Positions 26,345 through 36,552 are shown, counted from the stretch's first letter. The stretch: 64,000 nucleotides of DNA from Gracilimonas sp040904925 (GCA_040904925.1 JBBDSP010000025.1:62001-126000); one strand, 5' to 3'. Notes: generated from the letters alone by a model not told the origin. Made by a program: numbers and translations.

Positions 26345-29218
26345 TTACTTAATGAGTGTCATCTTCTTGGTCATTACCTTTCCATTGGCACGAAGCCGAT
26401 AGATGTATAAACCGCTGCTCAACCTACTTGCGTCAAAATTTACGGTATAACTTCCTGATGCCTGTCTTTGATTGACCACTTCTGCAACCTTTCTGCCAAG
26501 CATGTCAAATACTTCCAGTTCAACCTTCCCTGCTTCTGCTATTTCATAGCTTATATTAGTGGTTGGGTTGAACGGGTTCGGATAATTCTGTCCCAGTTTA
26601 TATGATGAAGGAACCCCAGCTCCCTCTTCCTTTGAGGTAACGAGATCATCTTCAGGAGTAGCAAACTCTTTGGTCGTAAAGATCTCAAAAACCCCGGGCC
26701 CTAAACTTACCTGCTGTTCTGCTTCGGAGATCGTTTCAGAAGTACCGCTAAAATGATTATACCACGTACCTGTTGAAGGGAAAGTAACCGTTTGATTTGC
26801 TGTCTCTACCCCGAAATTACCAACAATAACTACATCAGAATCAGAATGTTCGAGAGTAATGGTTTTAACTGAACCTGAAAGGTTATGCGAAAAAGCCTCA
26901 GGATCTGTAAAAGCGGGACTGCTCTTTCTAAGCGTGATCAATTCACTCCAGGCTTTATATAATTTTTTTCGTTCAGCATCATCGTAATAATCCCAGCGAA
27001 TTGGTTTTTCGCCAACCCTGATCGGATCTGAGGGTTCGCAGTCTCCATCACTGCCATCACCACTTGGTTTAAGGCATTCGCCCGGGCCTCCACCATAGCC
27101 CAGCTCTCCAAATTGCCACATCATTTTGGGGCCGGGAAGTGTGAAGAAAAATGCTCCTGCTAACTTCTGGCGCTGAAGGGCTGTTTCCAACTCAGTGATA
27201 TCATAACTTCCGGATGAATTCCCATAATTCAGATTCTTGAACATCAGCCATTGTTCGTCATGGCTTTCCATGTATCCAACAAGATGTCTTTCTTCAAAAC
27301 TGCTCCTTGATTCTGTAAGTACTCCTGTTAAGTTGGAAGAGTATCCCATGCTAGCTTCACTGTAGGCATTGTTCATATTACCCCAAAGCATTACTCCTTT
27401 TCCTTCATCAACCCGGTAATTAGCCCATTCGGCTTCCTCCTGCTCTCCCCCAAGGTGTTCAAATATGACAATGAAATCAGGATCAGCTGCCCATTGGTAA
27501 TCGGCATACTGCTTTAGTATATCCACACGATCTTGCTGAAAACTTCCGGTACAACCCTCATCACCTGCTGTACAGTTTTGAGTAAATCCTTTGGTAAGGT
27601 CCCAGCGGAAACCATCTATTTTATACTCTTCGATCCAGTGCTCTATTACACGCTTGCTATAATATTGGGTTGCTGAATAGGAATGATCCATATCATTAAA
27701 AACATTATAGGAATGCCGCGGCTCAGAATTAAAGTAATAATCATCGTTATTTCCATACAGCTGGTACAACGGGTTGGGATCGGTAGCATGATTCAATACT
27801 ACATCCAGGATCACGGCCATATCGCGTTTATGGGCTTCATCTACAAATTTTTTGAAAGCTTCCGGAGTACCATAGGCTTTATCCAGTGCCAGATGGTGAT
27901 TGGGATTATATCCCCAGCTCAAATTTCCATCGAATTCATTTACGGGCATCAGTTCGATAGCGTTCACCCCAAGATTTTCCAGGTAATCAAGTGAATCGGT
28001 CAGCGTTTGGAAGTTCTTTTCTTCAAGGAAATCTCTGATCAACAATTCGTAGATCACCAGCTCTTCTTTTTCAGGGCGTTGGTAATTGGTCGCTTCCCAG
28101 ATGTATTCTGATTTGCCCGGTTGAATTACCGTTATCCATCCATCTGTTTTGTCATGCGGATAGGGCATTAAATCAGGAAACGTAGTTTCAGAAATATATC
28201 CGTCATTAAACGGATCAAGTATCAAACTCGAATACGGATCTGAAATACGAAGTTCACCATCAACAAGATATTGAAAGCCATACTCTTTCCCTTGTTCCAG
28301 TCCTGTAATCTCTACCCAATGCCAAACACTGTCAGTATTAAGCGAGTCTTTTTTCATCAGATAATTTTCATCAGCTATCCAATTGTTGAAATCGCCTATG
28401 GCAAATACATAGTCCTTATTAGGGGCAAAAAGTGAAAGTGTAACGGATGTGCCATTTTCATGGTAGGTGATTCCGTCTTCAAGTCCAGCTGGTCTTGCTG
28501 CCAACTCAGGATCAACACCTCCCAGATAAGAAAATGTATTTTCTGCCGTTTTTTCTGAACCTGCCTCCGTAACAGCCCTTATAGTCAGAGTATTTTCACC
28601 AACCGAAAGATTTAAATCAGCAATATCTGCAATGAATAATAAATTTCTGCTTTCATCAAAATAGCCTGAGAAATTGCTAAAAAGATCGCCATTAACCGAA
28701 ATCTCTGATGCTTCAGGGTCAATGGGGTCACTTGTCGTCCCTGCAACTGTGGCCCATATCTCATCTTGTTCATCAAGAACCTTATTATTTCCGGGTTGAA
28801 CTTGAAAAATAAGTGGGTGCGTGACTTCAACAAACGAATCCCCGTTTTGGCCAACTGCTATTGGATTTAAAGGATCTGTAATCCATGAATTTTCAGTTCC
28901 GGACTGATTTAAGTGTTCATGAAATTTATAGGTATATCCGGATGCACCATTACTTGATGCATTCCCTCCACCAACTTCTAACCTGATAGTTTGATACCAA
29001 AAACCATTCTCTGCATCTTCTTCCAACAATGAACCATCGGTAGGTGAAATAGCACCATTAGTATTGTTGCCCCAATTGTTAAATTCCCCAGGTACAAATG
29101 CTCGTATAGCATTATCACTTGGGTAGTATCTAAAAGTTACATCAGTGCTATCTTGTGCCTGACTGGAAAGGGTGATAAAAGAAAAAGCAATACAAAGAAA
29201 AATTTTCAGATATTTCAT
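26345..29218 (-). CDS. Secreted GH13 amylase with CBM48-like modules and T9SS sorting domain
   Basis: A 957-residue extracellular enzyme. The signal peptide ends near SSQAQ. The first glucan-binding-like module is at about 25-125 (FVPGEFNNWGNNTNG), a linker domain follows, and a second CBM48-like module is at about 250-345 (FAIGDFNNWIADENY). The GH13 barrel has AVILDVVLNHATDPNP, GFRWDLTKGF, VIFEHLGGEQ and YMESHDEQWL. The C-terminal 85 residues (873-957) are a type A T9SS sorting domain: LGQNYPNPFNPTT, FDMLGRKVAEV, GLYIYRL and a terminal Lys-rich strand. The enzyme is therefore exported by the type IX system and held at or released from the cell surface. The start is 12 bp after lacI. Confidence 0.93.
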   Translation of the reverse strand: MKYLKIFLCIAFSFITLSSQAQDSTDVTFRYYPSDNAIRAFVPGEFNNWGNNTNGAISPTDGSLLEEDAENGFWYQTIRLEVGGGNASSNGASGYTYKFHEHLNQSGTENSWITDPLNPIAVGQNGDSFVEVTHPLIFQVQPGNNKVLDEQDEIWATVAGTTSDPIDPEASEISVNGDLFSNFSGYFDESRNLLFIADIADLNLSVGENTLTIRAVTEAGSEKTAENTFSYLGGVDPELAARPAGLEDGITYHENGTSVTLSLFAPNKDYVFAIGDFNNWIADENYLMKKDSLNTDSVWHWVEITGLEQGKEYGFQYLVDGELRISDPYSSLILDPFNDGYISETTFPDLMPYPHDKTDGWITVIQPGKSEYIWEATNYQRPEKEELVIYELLIRDFLEEKNFQTLTDSLDYLENLGVNAIELMPVNEFDGNLSWGYNPNHHLALDKAYGTPEAFKKFVDEAHKRDMAVILDVVLNHATDPNPLYQLYGNNDDYYFNSEPRHSYNVFNDMDHSYSATQYYSKRVIEHWIEEYKIDGFRWDLTKGFTQNCTAGDEGCTGSFQQDRVDILKQYADYQWAADPDFIVIFEHLGGEQEEAEWANYRVDEGKGVMLWGNMNNAYSEASMGYSSNLTGVLTESRSSFEERHLVGYMESHDEQWLMFKNLNYGNSSGSYDITELETALQRQKLAGAFFFTLPGPKMMWQFGELGYGGGPGECLKPSGDGSDGDCEPSDPIRVGEKPIRWDYYDDAERKKLYKAWSELITLRKSSPAFTDPEAFSHNLSGSVKTITLEHSDSDVVIVGNFGVETANQTVTFPSTGTWYNHFSGTSETISEAEQQVSLGPGVFEIFTTKEFATPEDDLVTSKEEGAGVPSSYKLGQNYPNPFNPTTNISYEIAEAGKVELEVFDMLGRKVAEVVNQRQASGSYTVNFDASRLSSGLYIYRLRANGKVMTKKMTLIK

Positions 29219-29230
29219 ACATGTAATAGA

Positions 29231-30244
29231 CTAAACATCAACAGCTTTTCCATTCAGTTTGGTGGAAGAGCGGGTGATAAGTTCAGGGGTATAGATAGTT
29301 TGTAATACGGCTTTAGTTGGATTATTCATCCTGTCGATAAGGTTTTGGGTAGCAAAAAATCCCATTTCGCGCATCGGCTGGCGAATAGTGGAAAGGCCCA
29401 TATATTCTGCCAGTTCAATGTCGTCATATCCGATAATGGGGATTGATCTTCCCGCATCCTGCATTGCTTTTAATGCCCCTACCGCCTGAATATCAGATGC
29501 ACAAAAACAGGCATCGGGAACAGGATCCATTTTCAGCATTTTCATCATGGCTTCGTAACCGGCTCGTTCAGTGAAGCCATCCCGTTTCATGGTCTCTCCC
29601 TTCACTATCAGGTTCTGATCGAGGGATAGACCAAGTTCTTCGAATGCTTTTTTATAGCCCCTTAATCGGTCTTTTATGGGCTTTGATGATTCAAGTGCCG
29701 AAAGCATCGCAATATTACGGTGACCGCATTCATACAATGCCTTGACCGCCCGATAAGCGCCTTGAGCATTATCCACACTAACAGAATCAAATCCTTCGAA
29801 ATACTCATCCACAAGGGTTATTGGAACATTATATTTTTGAAGTCCTCTCCAGTCTTTATCCGCTAAGTGGATGGATACAAACAAATATCCTTCTGCCCAC
29901 CTTCGCTTTAAAACGTGTTCAACTTGTTGCTTAACGTCTTTATTTGGTGAGATATTAAAAATGCTCAGTTCATAGTTCATCTCACTGAGTTTGTCCTGAA
30001 CGCCTCCGAGGATCTCCATAAAGAAATAGTTCGAGATCACAGGAACAACGATCATGACGGTATTATTTTTGCGACTAGCCAATCCCTGAGCAAACGCTTG
30101 TGGGTGGTATCCTATCTCATCAGCTACGGCCAATACTTTTGATCTTGCTTTATCCGAAACATTGCCGCTGTTATTAAAAACACGAGATACAGTGGCTATA
30201 CTTACCCCGGCCTTTTTTGCGATATCGTAGATTGTTGCTGCCAA
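29231..30244 (-). CDS. LacI-family transcriptional regulator of the glucan locus
   Basis: A 337-residue LacI/GalR regulator. The helix-turn-helix is TIYDIAKKAGVSIATVSRVF (residues 4-23), with hinge helix AFAQGLASRK near residues 51-60 and a periplasmic-binding-like effector domain after it. The likely effector is maltose or a related sugar, judged from its position directly upstream of the amylase operon. Two LacI-type palindromes upstream of susC are its probable targets. A strong hairpin lies between susE and this gene, so it may be expressed separately from susCDE. Confidence 0.93.
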   Translation of the reverse strand: MAATIYDIAKKAGVSIATVSRVFNNSGNVSDKARSKVLAVADEIGYHPQAFAQGLASRKNNTVMIVVPVISNYFFMEILGGVQDKLSEMNYELSIFNISPNKDVKQQVEHVLKRRWAEGYLFVSIHLADKDWRGLQKYNVPITLVDEYFEGFDSVSVDNAQGAYRAVKALYECGHRNIAMLSALESSKPIKDRLRGYKKAFEELGLSLDQNLIVKGETMKRDGFTERAGYEAMMKMLKMDPVPDACFCASDIQAVGALKAMQDAGRSIPIIGYDDIELAEYMGLSTIRQPMREMGFFATQNLIDRMNNPTKAVLQTIYTPELITRSSTKLNGKAVDV

Positions 30245-30380
30245 ATCACATTTCTTTAAATATTAATCCGTAGTAGTAAAATAGATTTACGCTGAAATAG
30301 AAAAGTGTTGATAAAGCAATTCCAAATATTTTACTGATTGTTAGTATCAATAAATTACTTATGGAAATTGATAAACCAAC

Positions 30381-30411
30381 TTGAAGTCCACATTTGATAT
30401 GTGGACTTCAA
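30381..30411 (-). terminator. Hairpin after susE
   Basis: A perfect 13-bp stem (TTGAAGTCCACAT with its complement) and 5-nt loop, 18 bp downstream of the susE stop in the direction of transcription. The following T tract is weak, so it may act as a partial terminator or as an mRNA 3'-end stabiliser that sets susCDE apart from lacI and the amylases. Confidence 0.65.
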
Positions 30412-30428
30412 TCGGTTAATACATCCAA

Positions 30429-31490
30429 TTAGTTTTGGATCAATTCGTAGGTGTAGGGTGCTTCACCTAAATTAAGAACAACAGTGTAATCACCTGAGGC
30501 AGTGATCTCAATGTCACTTCCACCTTGTTCAAGTATGCCGTCACCTTCATTATCACCATAATCAAGATTCCAAGCATCATTAGCACGGAATTTGATATAT
30601 CCTGTTGAAAGAGTTACATCTAATGTCCAAACTTTTTCTACTGGATCGTAAGTCATGTCAGTATCATTATCCCAACTTCCTGTTGCATCTCCAATGAGTC
30701 CCCAATCGGTATTGAGTACTTCATAGGTGAGGTTTTCCAAATCAACATTCATTTTATAATAACCGGCATCGGCAATATTAATATTGTTATCCTGAGTACC
30801 TGGTTCAAGTGTTCCATTACTATTAGGAGAACCATAATCACCCTCAGCCCAATCGCGTATAGGTGTAATCTTGAAATAATTATCAGCATTGGCCATATAC
30901 ACATATCCCTCATACTGATCATTATCTTCTATAGATGTTAAAGCAGGAGCATCCTGAGGAGTCCATTCCGATCCATACCCACTTTCATCCTGATAACTTC
31001 CAGGAAGGTATATCTCTGGATAACTGACATCAACAAAATAAGGTGTTACTGACATAGAGATTGGCGATGAATAAATTGTTTCTACTTCTTCATTGATCTC
31101 AGTCACAACTCTTACATCGATCTCACTTTCTACATTAGCAGGGAAACCGGCTGCCAACATTCTGTTATTCAGCTGTTCAACCGTCATAGATATTGAATTA
31201 GCACTTGTTTGAGCCAAGCTAGCAGGATCTGCAAATTCAGTTCCTGCTTCCGCCATTTCTACGGTATAGCTGGCCTCTGTCCTAAAACCAACGCCGGGCT
31301 TACTCCACTCTAGTTCCAATGCAATTTCTTCACTGTTTTCTTCCGTAAGTACAAAGGATTCACCTGAAGGTGCATTTGTAAAAGATGGTTCCTGAATGTT
31401 AGTGCTTAGCGTCGGACCCAATGAGTCTTCGCAAGATGCAAAGACAAAAAGGCTGGCTAATACGAATATGAATAGATTTAATTTTTTCAT
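30429..31490 (-). CDS. SusE/SusF-like starch-binding outer-membrane lipoprotein
   Basis: A 353-residue lipoprotein (lipobox FASC, Cys20). An N-terminal Ig-like SusE domain (about 30-150, EIALELEWSKPGVGFRTEA) is followed by two glucan-binding SusE/F-type domains (about 158-260 and 261-353). The first of these begins PEIYLPGSYQDESGY and has WTPQDAPAL and EGYVYMANADNYFKIT; the second has WGLIGDATGSWDND and FRANDAWNLDYGDN. Conserved Trp and aromatic residues suit surface binding of alpha-glucan. It is third in the susC-susD-susE order and 26 bp after susD. The middle domain closely resembles an insert found in the neighbouring SusD. Confidence 0.88.
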   Translation of the reverse strand: MKKLNLFIFVLASLFVFASCEDSLGPTLSTNIQEPSFTNAPSGESFVLTEENSEEIALELEWSKPGVGFRTEASYTVEMAEAGTEFADPASLAQTSANSISMTVEQLNNRMLAAGFPANVESEIDVRVVTEINEEVETIYSSPISMSVTPYFVDVSYPEIYLPGSYQDESGYGSEWTPQDAPALTSIEDNDQYEGYVYMANADNYFKITPIRDWAEGDYGSPNSNGTLEPGTQDNNINIADAGYYKMNVDLENLTYEVLNTDWGLIGDATGSWDNDTDMTYDPVEKVWTLDVTLSTGYIKFRANDAWNLDYGDNEGDGILEQGGSDIEITASGDYTVVLNLGEAPYTYELIQN

Positions 31491-31516
31491 GATTCTGTCC
31501 TAAAAAATTGTTGGTT

Positions 31517-33427
31517 TTAGTAACCTGGGTTTTGTTCCAGATTTGGGTTTGCATTTACATCTGAAGCAGGGATCGGATAGATATTAAAATGATCACTTAC
31601 TGCGCTTCCCTCTTGGTCATCACCTTTCCAGGCCCATACATAATCACCTGAAGTGAAGAGCCCAAATCTGATCAGGTCTGTTCTCCGATGTCCTTCCCAG
31701 TAGAGTTCTCTTGCCCTTTCATCCAGCACGAATTCAGGAGTAAGATCGCCTGCTGTGATATCACCGGAGTTGTCTCCGTAAGATCGCTCTCGAAGTTCGT
31801 TTATAAGATTAACGGCTCTGTTGTTATCTCCTCCATTTGCTCCTCTGGCTGTAGCTTCTGCATACATTAAGTACACATCGGCAAGGCGGAACATTGGGAA
31901 GTCGATATCAGCAAATTCGAGGTCTTTCCCTCCGCTTCCATCACTGTTGATATTTTTCCACTTTGTGATGGTGTAACCGTTTGAAAAGTCGCCCGGATCT
32001 TCTACTTCTCTTGTTTGTCCGTCAGTGAAGAACATTGATCGTGAATCATCAGGATTAACTGTTACATTAAAAGTAGCACTAAGCTCATTGGTATTCAGGT
32101 TAACCTCGAAGTAATACAATCCCCCTTCTGAGACGGAAAAATTATTTCCTCCCGCAACTAATTCTCCATCATCACTGCCATAGTCATTATCCCAATTCCT
32201 TTCAGTGGTAAATTTAAATTCAGCTGCATCTGCAAAGTATACGTAGCCGGTATAAATGTCATCGTTATTCTCTGAGACTAAAGGCGGAGCATCTGCCGGG
32301 GTCCAGTCAGTTGTATACCCACTGGATGACTGATAGCCTCCTGGTACATATATCTCATCATTCCCACCTTGATTTGATGTTTCATACCCACTGTAATCTT
32401 CTCCTTCAAACTTTTCAACAAACTGTGGCAAAGTACGGTAACCGCCCCATCCACCGTTCAGGCCAAAGTCAGCAGCAGACATATTACCACCTACAGCAGC
32501 ATGGGCAATAAAAGTAGTTCCACCATAACCGGTGATATTGATCCCATCAAAAACTACCGGGAAAATAATTCCGTCTGCGGTATGATTATCAGCTAAGAAT
32601 AATTCTTGGTAGCTGTCATGTAATTGATAAGCCCCATCATCAAGAATGTTTTCTGTGTAAGTAATTACATCATCGTAACGGTCTTCACCAATGTACACTT
32701 CAGCATTCAGATAGAGCTTGGATAAAAGCATCCATGCTGCAGCCCTGTCAACCCTGCCATATTCATTTTGGCCAGGAGCTATCAGATCACTTTCAATTTC
32801 CATTAATTCAGATTCAATATATGCAAAGAGATCTTCAGCATTTGTTCGCTCCGGAAGTGCAGCACCAACCTCATTTTCTTCTGTTACAAAAGGAATATTT
32901 CCTCCATAAAGGTCAAGTGCATGCCAATAGCTTAATGCGCGAATAAAACGTGCTTCAGCCATATATTCCTGAATCACAGCTTCTTCTCTGCCTTCAGCAT
33001 TTCGGATGAATTCGTTGGTCATAGCAATGGTGTAGTAAATTCGACTGTACATTGCCATCACGAAGTCATTTGAAGCAGTCCATGACATCGTATTCAGATC
33101 CGGCAAACCTTCATCCCCCCAGCCAATGATGGCTTCATCAGTAGGATTTTCTTGCAGGGTGAATAGCTGACGAATGTAGCTTGAGAAACCTTCGTCAATT
33201 CCCTGAATATCAGCCTGACCTGTTGAAGCCTGCCCTGTTGTAGCAAATCCCGCATAGATCTTAGCTAATACTTGTTTGTATTCCTCCGGGGTGTTGTAGA
33301 TAGATTCTGAGGTCACAACATCGTCATCTAACGGTGATGTATTCAGATCATCAATACACGAGGTAGCTGTGAGCCCCAAGAGTACGGTAAGTACGATAAA
33401 TAGTATTTTATATGTTTGATTAAACAT
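31517..33427 (-). CDS. SusD/RagB-family glycan-binding lipoprotein with an inserted SusE-like domain
   Basis: A 636-residue SusD-like protein, longer than the usual ~520-560. The lipobox is ATSC (Cys24), followed by the acidic residues typical of surface export. The SusD TPR core has MAEARFIRALSYWHALDLYG and RVDRAAAWMLLSKLYLNAEV, and the C-terminal region has FRLADVYLMYAEA, LDERARELYWEGHRRTDLIR and YPIPASDVNANPNLEQNPGY. Residues about 357-455 are not part of the normal fold. They start DEIYVPGGYQSSSGY and run through WTPADAPPL and YTGYVYFADAAEFKFT, matching the first glucan-binding domain of the adjacent SusE. After this insert the SusD sequence resumes with SRSMFFTDGQ. It pairs with SusC to import maltooligosaccharides. 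Confidence 0.9.
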   Translation of the reverse strand: MFNQTYKILFIVLTVLLGLTATSCIDDLNTSPLDDDVVTSESIYNTPEEYKQVLAKIYAGFATTGQASTGQADIQGIDEGFSSYIRQLFTLQENPTDEAIIGWGDEGLPDLNTMSWTASNDFVMAMYSRIYYTIAMTNEFIRNAEGREEAVIQEYMAEARFIRALSYWHALDLYGGNIPFVTEENEVGAALPERTNAEDLFAYIESELMEIESDLIAPGQNEYGRVDRAAAWMLLSKLYLNAEVYIGEDRYDDVITYTENILDDGAYQLHDSYQELFLADNHTADGIIFPVVFDGINITGYGGTTFIAHAAVGGNMSAADFGLNGGWGGYRTLPQFVEKFEGEDYSGYETSNQGGNDEIYVPGGYQSSSGYTTDWTPADAPPLVSENNDDIYTGYVYFADAAEFKFTTERNWDNDYGSDDGELVAGGNNFSVSEGGLYYFEVNLNTNELSATFNVTVNPDDSRSMFFTDGQTREVEDPGDFSNGYTITKWKNINSDGSGGKDLEFADIDFPMFRLADVYLMYAEATARGANGGDNNRAVNLINELRERSYGDNSGDITAGDLTPEFVLDERARELYWEGHRRTDLIRFGLFTSGDYVWAWKGDDQEGSAVSDHFNIYPIPASDVNANPNLEQNPGY

Positions 33428-33452
33428 GATCTTGGTAATTAAATAGTTTCAA

Positions 33453-36400
33453 TTAGAAATTCAGATTTAAACCCAGAACGAAGGTGCGTGGCCGGGGATA
33501 AATATTGTTGTCAATACCGCCGAATACTTCGGGGTCTAATCCACTGTAGTTTGTAAGTACAACTACATTTTGAACAGTCGCGGATACTCTCAGGCTATTG
33601 ATGGCATCAAAAACATTGCTGAACGTATATCCAAGATTAACGTTGTCCAGCCTCAGGAATGAAGCATTTTCAACAAAGTGGTCTGAAAAGAATTGTGCTT
33701 CATGGAAGTTAGTCTCCAGAATAGATTCAGGCGCATTTCTGAGGTAACCTTCATATAGCATATCGTTATAAAATCCATTACCGGATTTAACGTTATTATA
33801 TACATAGTTACCTACACTCGCATGGCCTGCAAATGAAGCATCCCATTTTTTGTATTCCAATCTTGAGCTGAATCCAAATTCATAATCAGCACTTGGGCTT
33901 TCATATCGATATTTATCCGATTCATTTACAACGCCATCACCATTGCGGTCTACATAAAGGCCTTCGATCGGGTCTCCGTCTGAGTTATAAACCTGCTCAA
34001 ATACATAGAAAGAACTTCTTGGATAGCCAACACTGTGGAGCTGAATAGTGTTACCCACCCCCCCTGCAATTCCACCGGTTTCAACGCCAATATAACTTGG
34101 GTCATCAACGGTGGTAAGTTTGGTGATTTCATCTGTGTTTTGAGCAACATTTACGCCAACTTCCAGATACGTATCCTGTGTGTTGATCAGGCGTCCGGTT
34201 ACTTCAAGTTCAACTCCGCGAACTTCAAGATTACCTACGTTAGACAGAATACGGTTGGTAAAGTTGGAACCGGCCGGAACAGGTATCACGTTTAACAAGT
34301 CGTTAGTTTCACGCTGATATACTTCAATAGAGCCAAATAAGCGATCATTAAACAGGCTGTAGTCTAAACCGATATTATAGGTCGTTGTCTCTTCCCATTT
34401 AAGATCAGCATTGTAGCCTTCAGGTCTGAGGGTGTTTATAAATTCATTCCCGAAGTAATACTGCGCTGTAGCCTGACTATAGGTGTATCTCGGCAGGTAT
34501 GGATAATCACCCTGACCAATATTTTGCTGGCCGGTAACACCATAACCCAAACGTAATTTCAGTTCGGTAATCCCTTCTACCTCACTTAAGAAAGATTCTT
34601 CATGCATTTTCCAGGCAACAGCCGCTGAAGGGAATAAGCCCCATCGATTGTCTTCAGAAAATCTGGAAGTACCATCTTGTCGCAAAGTGGCTGTAAGCAA
34701 ATATTTATCTTTTAATTCATAATTCAGACGACCGAAAAAGGACACAATATAATTCTCAGTGGCATATTCGTTATCGTCCCGTACATCAAGATTAGCTTCA
34801 TCAGAACGATCAAAATTGGTTGAATAATTTGAACCTTCCTGATAATGGTGCTCCCATGAATACCCGGCTATGATATCAAAACTGCTTTCCCAGTCTTCTA
34901 TATATCGGTCGTAGTTCAGATAAAAGTCTATCAATTCGTTCTCTTTCCTTTCGTCATAAGTGCTTCGAAGTCCCGAAGTTTCGGGATTACCGGAATACTC
35001 GAATGCAGCTTCATCGGTTACTACCACTTCACCGTTTCCTACATCAGAATAATCAATACCGAGGTTTAAGATGGCATTCAGACCTGAAACAAATGGAAGT
35101 GCATAGTCGATTTCTACATTACCAATGGCTCTGTACACCGTAGACTCATCATCGCGTTGCTCTAAAAGTGCAACAGGATTATCAGGAGCTAATGGGTTTG
35201 GATCATCAGAATTGTCTACCCATGTATAGTAGCCCCCAAAATTATCCCCTTTTACAGGTTGGGTTGGATCGAAAATCACGGCTGAGCCAATAGCTCCCTG
35301 GTTTCCAAACTGGTTTTGAACCTGCATACCTTTCAGGTTTAAATTTACTTTCAACTGATCATCCAAAAACGTTGGGTTTAAAGAAATAGATCCTGTAAGG
35401 CGATCATTCCTGTCAGTTCTCAGAATACCTTCATTACCTGAAAAGCCAAGTGAAACGCGGTATGGTATGTTTCCATATGATCCGGTGGCACTCAAATTAT
35501 GATCCTGCCCAAAAGCATTTCTGTAAATTTCGTCTTGCCAGTTGGTATTGGCATCACCTAACAAATTTGGACCATTTCCGCCAATTTCATTTTGAACAAC
35601 TTCTCGGAATTGATCAGGATCAAGCATATCTACACGCTTTTGATTGGCCTGATATGAAAGACGTGTGCTGTAATCTATTCGAAAATCCTGCCCCGCACGT
35701 CCTTTTTTCGTGTTAATGATAATAACACCGTTGGATGCTCGAGAACCATAAATAGCTGTAGCAGATGCATCTTTAAGAATATTGATCGATTCAATATCAT
35801 TGGGATTAATAGTATTCAATGGGTTTCTCATTCCGGCAACTCCACCTCCATCCAATGGCACTCCATCAACTACAAATAAAGGATCGTTACTCGCTGAAAG
35901 TGATGATCCACCACGAATTCGTATCGTGGCACCACTACCTGGAGATCCATCTCCTGAAGTAACACTAACACCAGCTGCTTTCCCCTGGAAAAGCTCTTGA
36001 GGAGAAGTGATGTTACCCTGATTGAAATCAGCAGTACTAATGGAATTAACAGAACCGGTGTTATCACCTTGTTGCTGCGTTCCGTAACCTATCACTACTA
36101 CTTCGTCTCCGGATAATGTTTGCGAGCTAAGCTCTACATCAATTTCTGTTCTTCCATCAATTGGGACTAGTATAGTCTGAAAACCTAAAAATGAAAATTG
36201 CAAGGTATCCTGCAGACTCTGAGCACGTAGCTCGTATTCTCCATCTGCATTTGTAGATGTACCGTTATTGGTACCTACCACAAGTATGTTTACACCGGGT
36301 AAGCTTTCTCCGGTTTCGCCATCAGTTACAGTTCCGGATATCGTGGTCCGATCCTGTGCAAAGGCTTCAGTTTGTCCAATTCCTGATAATAGAAGCGCTA

Positions 36401-36491
36401 CCATTAAAGGAGCAACAAAAAGCATTCTTTTTGTGGTTTTACTCATTCCTTTAAAGCAGATTCCCAATATCGGTATCGCTATTTTTTTCAT
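33453..36491 (-). CDS. SusC/RagA-type TonB-dependent glycan importer
   Basis: A receptor of about 1012 residues forming the outer-membrane barrel that imports glucan oligosaccharides with SusD. The ATG at 36491 has GGAG 8 bp ahead; a second in-frame ATG at 36446 (MSKTTKRMLFVAP) could also start a normal signal peptide, so the first 15 residues are uncertain. A carboxypeptidase-regulatory-like domain (TISGTVTDGETGESLPGVNI) leads to the SusC signature DEVVVIGYGTQQQ. The plug follows with ATIRIRGGSSLSASNDPLFV and LKDASATAIYGSRASNGVII, then the barrel. The C-terminus is FVLGLNLNF. Two LacI-type operators upstream indicate regulation by the linked LacI protein. Confidence 0.94.
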   Translation of the reverse strand: MKKIAIPILGICFKGMSKTTKRMLFVAPLMVALLLSGIGQTEAFAQDRTTISGTVTDGETGESLPGVNILVVGTNNGTSTNADGEYELRAQSLQDTLQFSFLGFQTILVPIDGRTEIDVELSSQTLSGDEVVVIGYGTQQQGDNTGSVNSISTADFNQGNITSPQELFQGKAAGVSVTSGDGSPGSGATIRIRGGSSLSASNDPLFVVDGVPLDGGGVAGMRNPLNTINPNDIESINILKDASATAIYGSRASNGVIIINTKKGRAGQDFRIDYSTRLSYQANQKRVDMLDPDQFREVVQNEIGGNGPNLLGDANTNWQDEIYRNAFGQDHNLSATGSYGNIPYRVSLGFSGNEGILRTDRNDRLTGSISLNPTFLDDQLKVNLNLKGMQVQNQFGNQGAIGSAVIFDPTQPVKGDNFGGYYTWVDNSDDPNPLAPDNPVALLEQRDDESTVYRAIGNVEIDYALPFVSGLNAILNLGIDYSDVGNGEVVVTDEAAFEYSGNPETSGLRSTYDERKENELIDFYLNYDRYIEDWESSFDIIAGYSWEHHYQEGSNYSTNFDRSDEANLDVRDDNEYATENYIVSFFGRLNYELKDKYLLTATLRQDGTSRFSEDNRWGLFPSAAVAWKMHEESFLSEVEGITELKLRLGYGVTGQQNIGQGDYPYLPRYTYSQATAQYYFGNEFINTLRPEGYNADLKWEETTTYNIGLDYSLFNDRLFGSIEVYQRETNDLLNVIPVPAGSNFTNRILSNVGNLEVRGVELEVTGRLINTQDTYLEVGVNVAQNTDEITKLTTVDDPSYIGVETGGIAGGVGNTIQLHSVGYPRSSFYVFEQVYNSDGDPIEGLYVDRNGDGVVNESDKYRYESPSADYEFGFSSRLEYKKWDASFAGHASVGNYVYNNVKSGNGFYNDMLYEGYLRNAPESILETNFHEAQFFSDHFVENASFLRLDNVNLGYTFSNVFDAINSLRVSATVQNVVVLTNYSGLDPEVFGGIDNNIYPRPRTFVLGLNLNF

Positions 36492-36552
36492 GTTAGTCTC
36501 CAATGTGATTTTATTGGCTGGATTTAATGATTTTTGGTTTCCTAATTAATGT

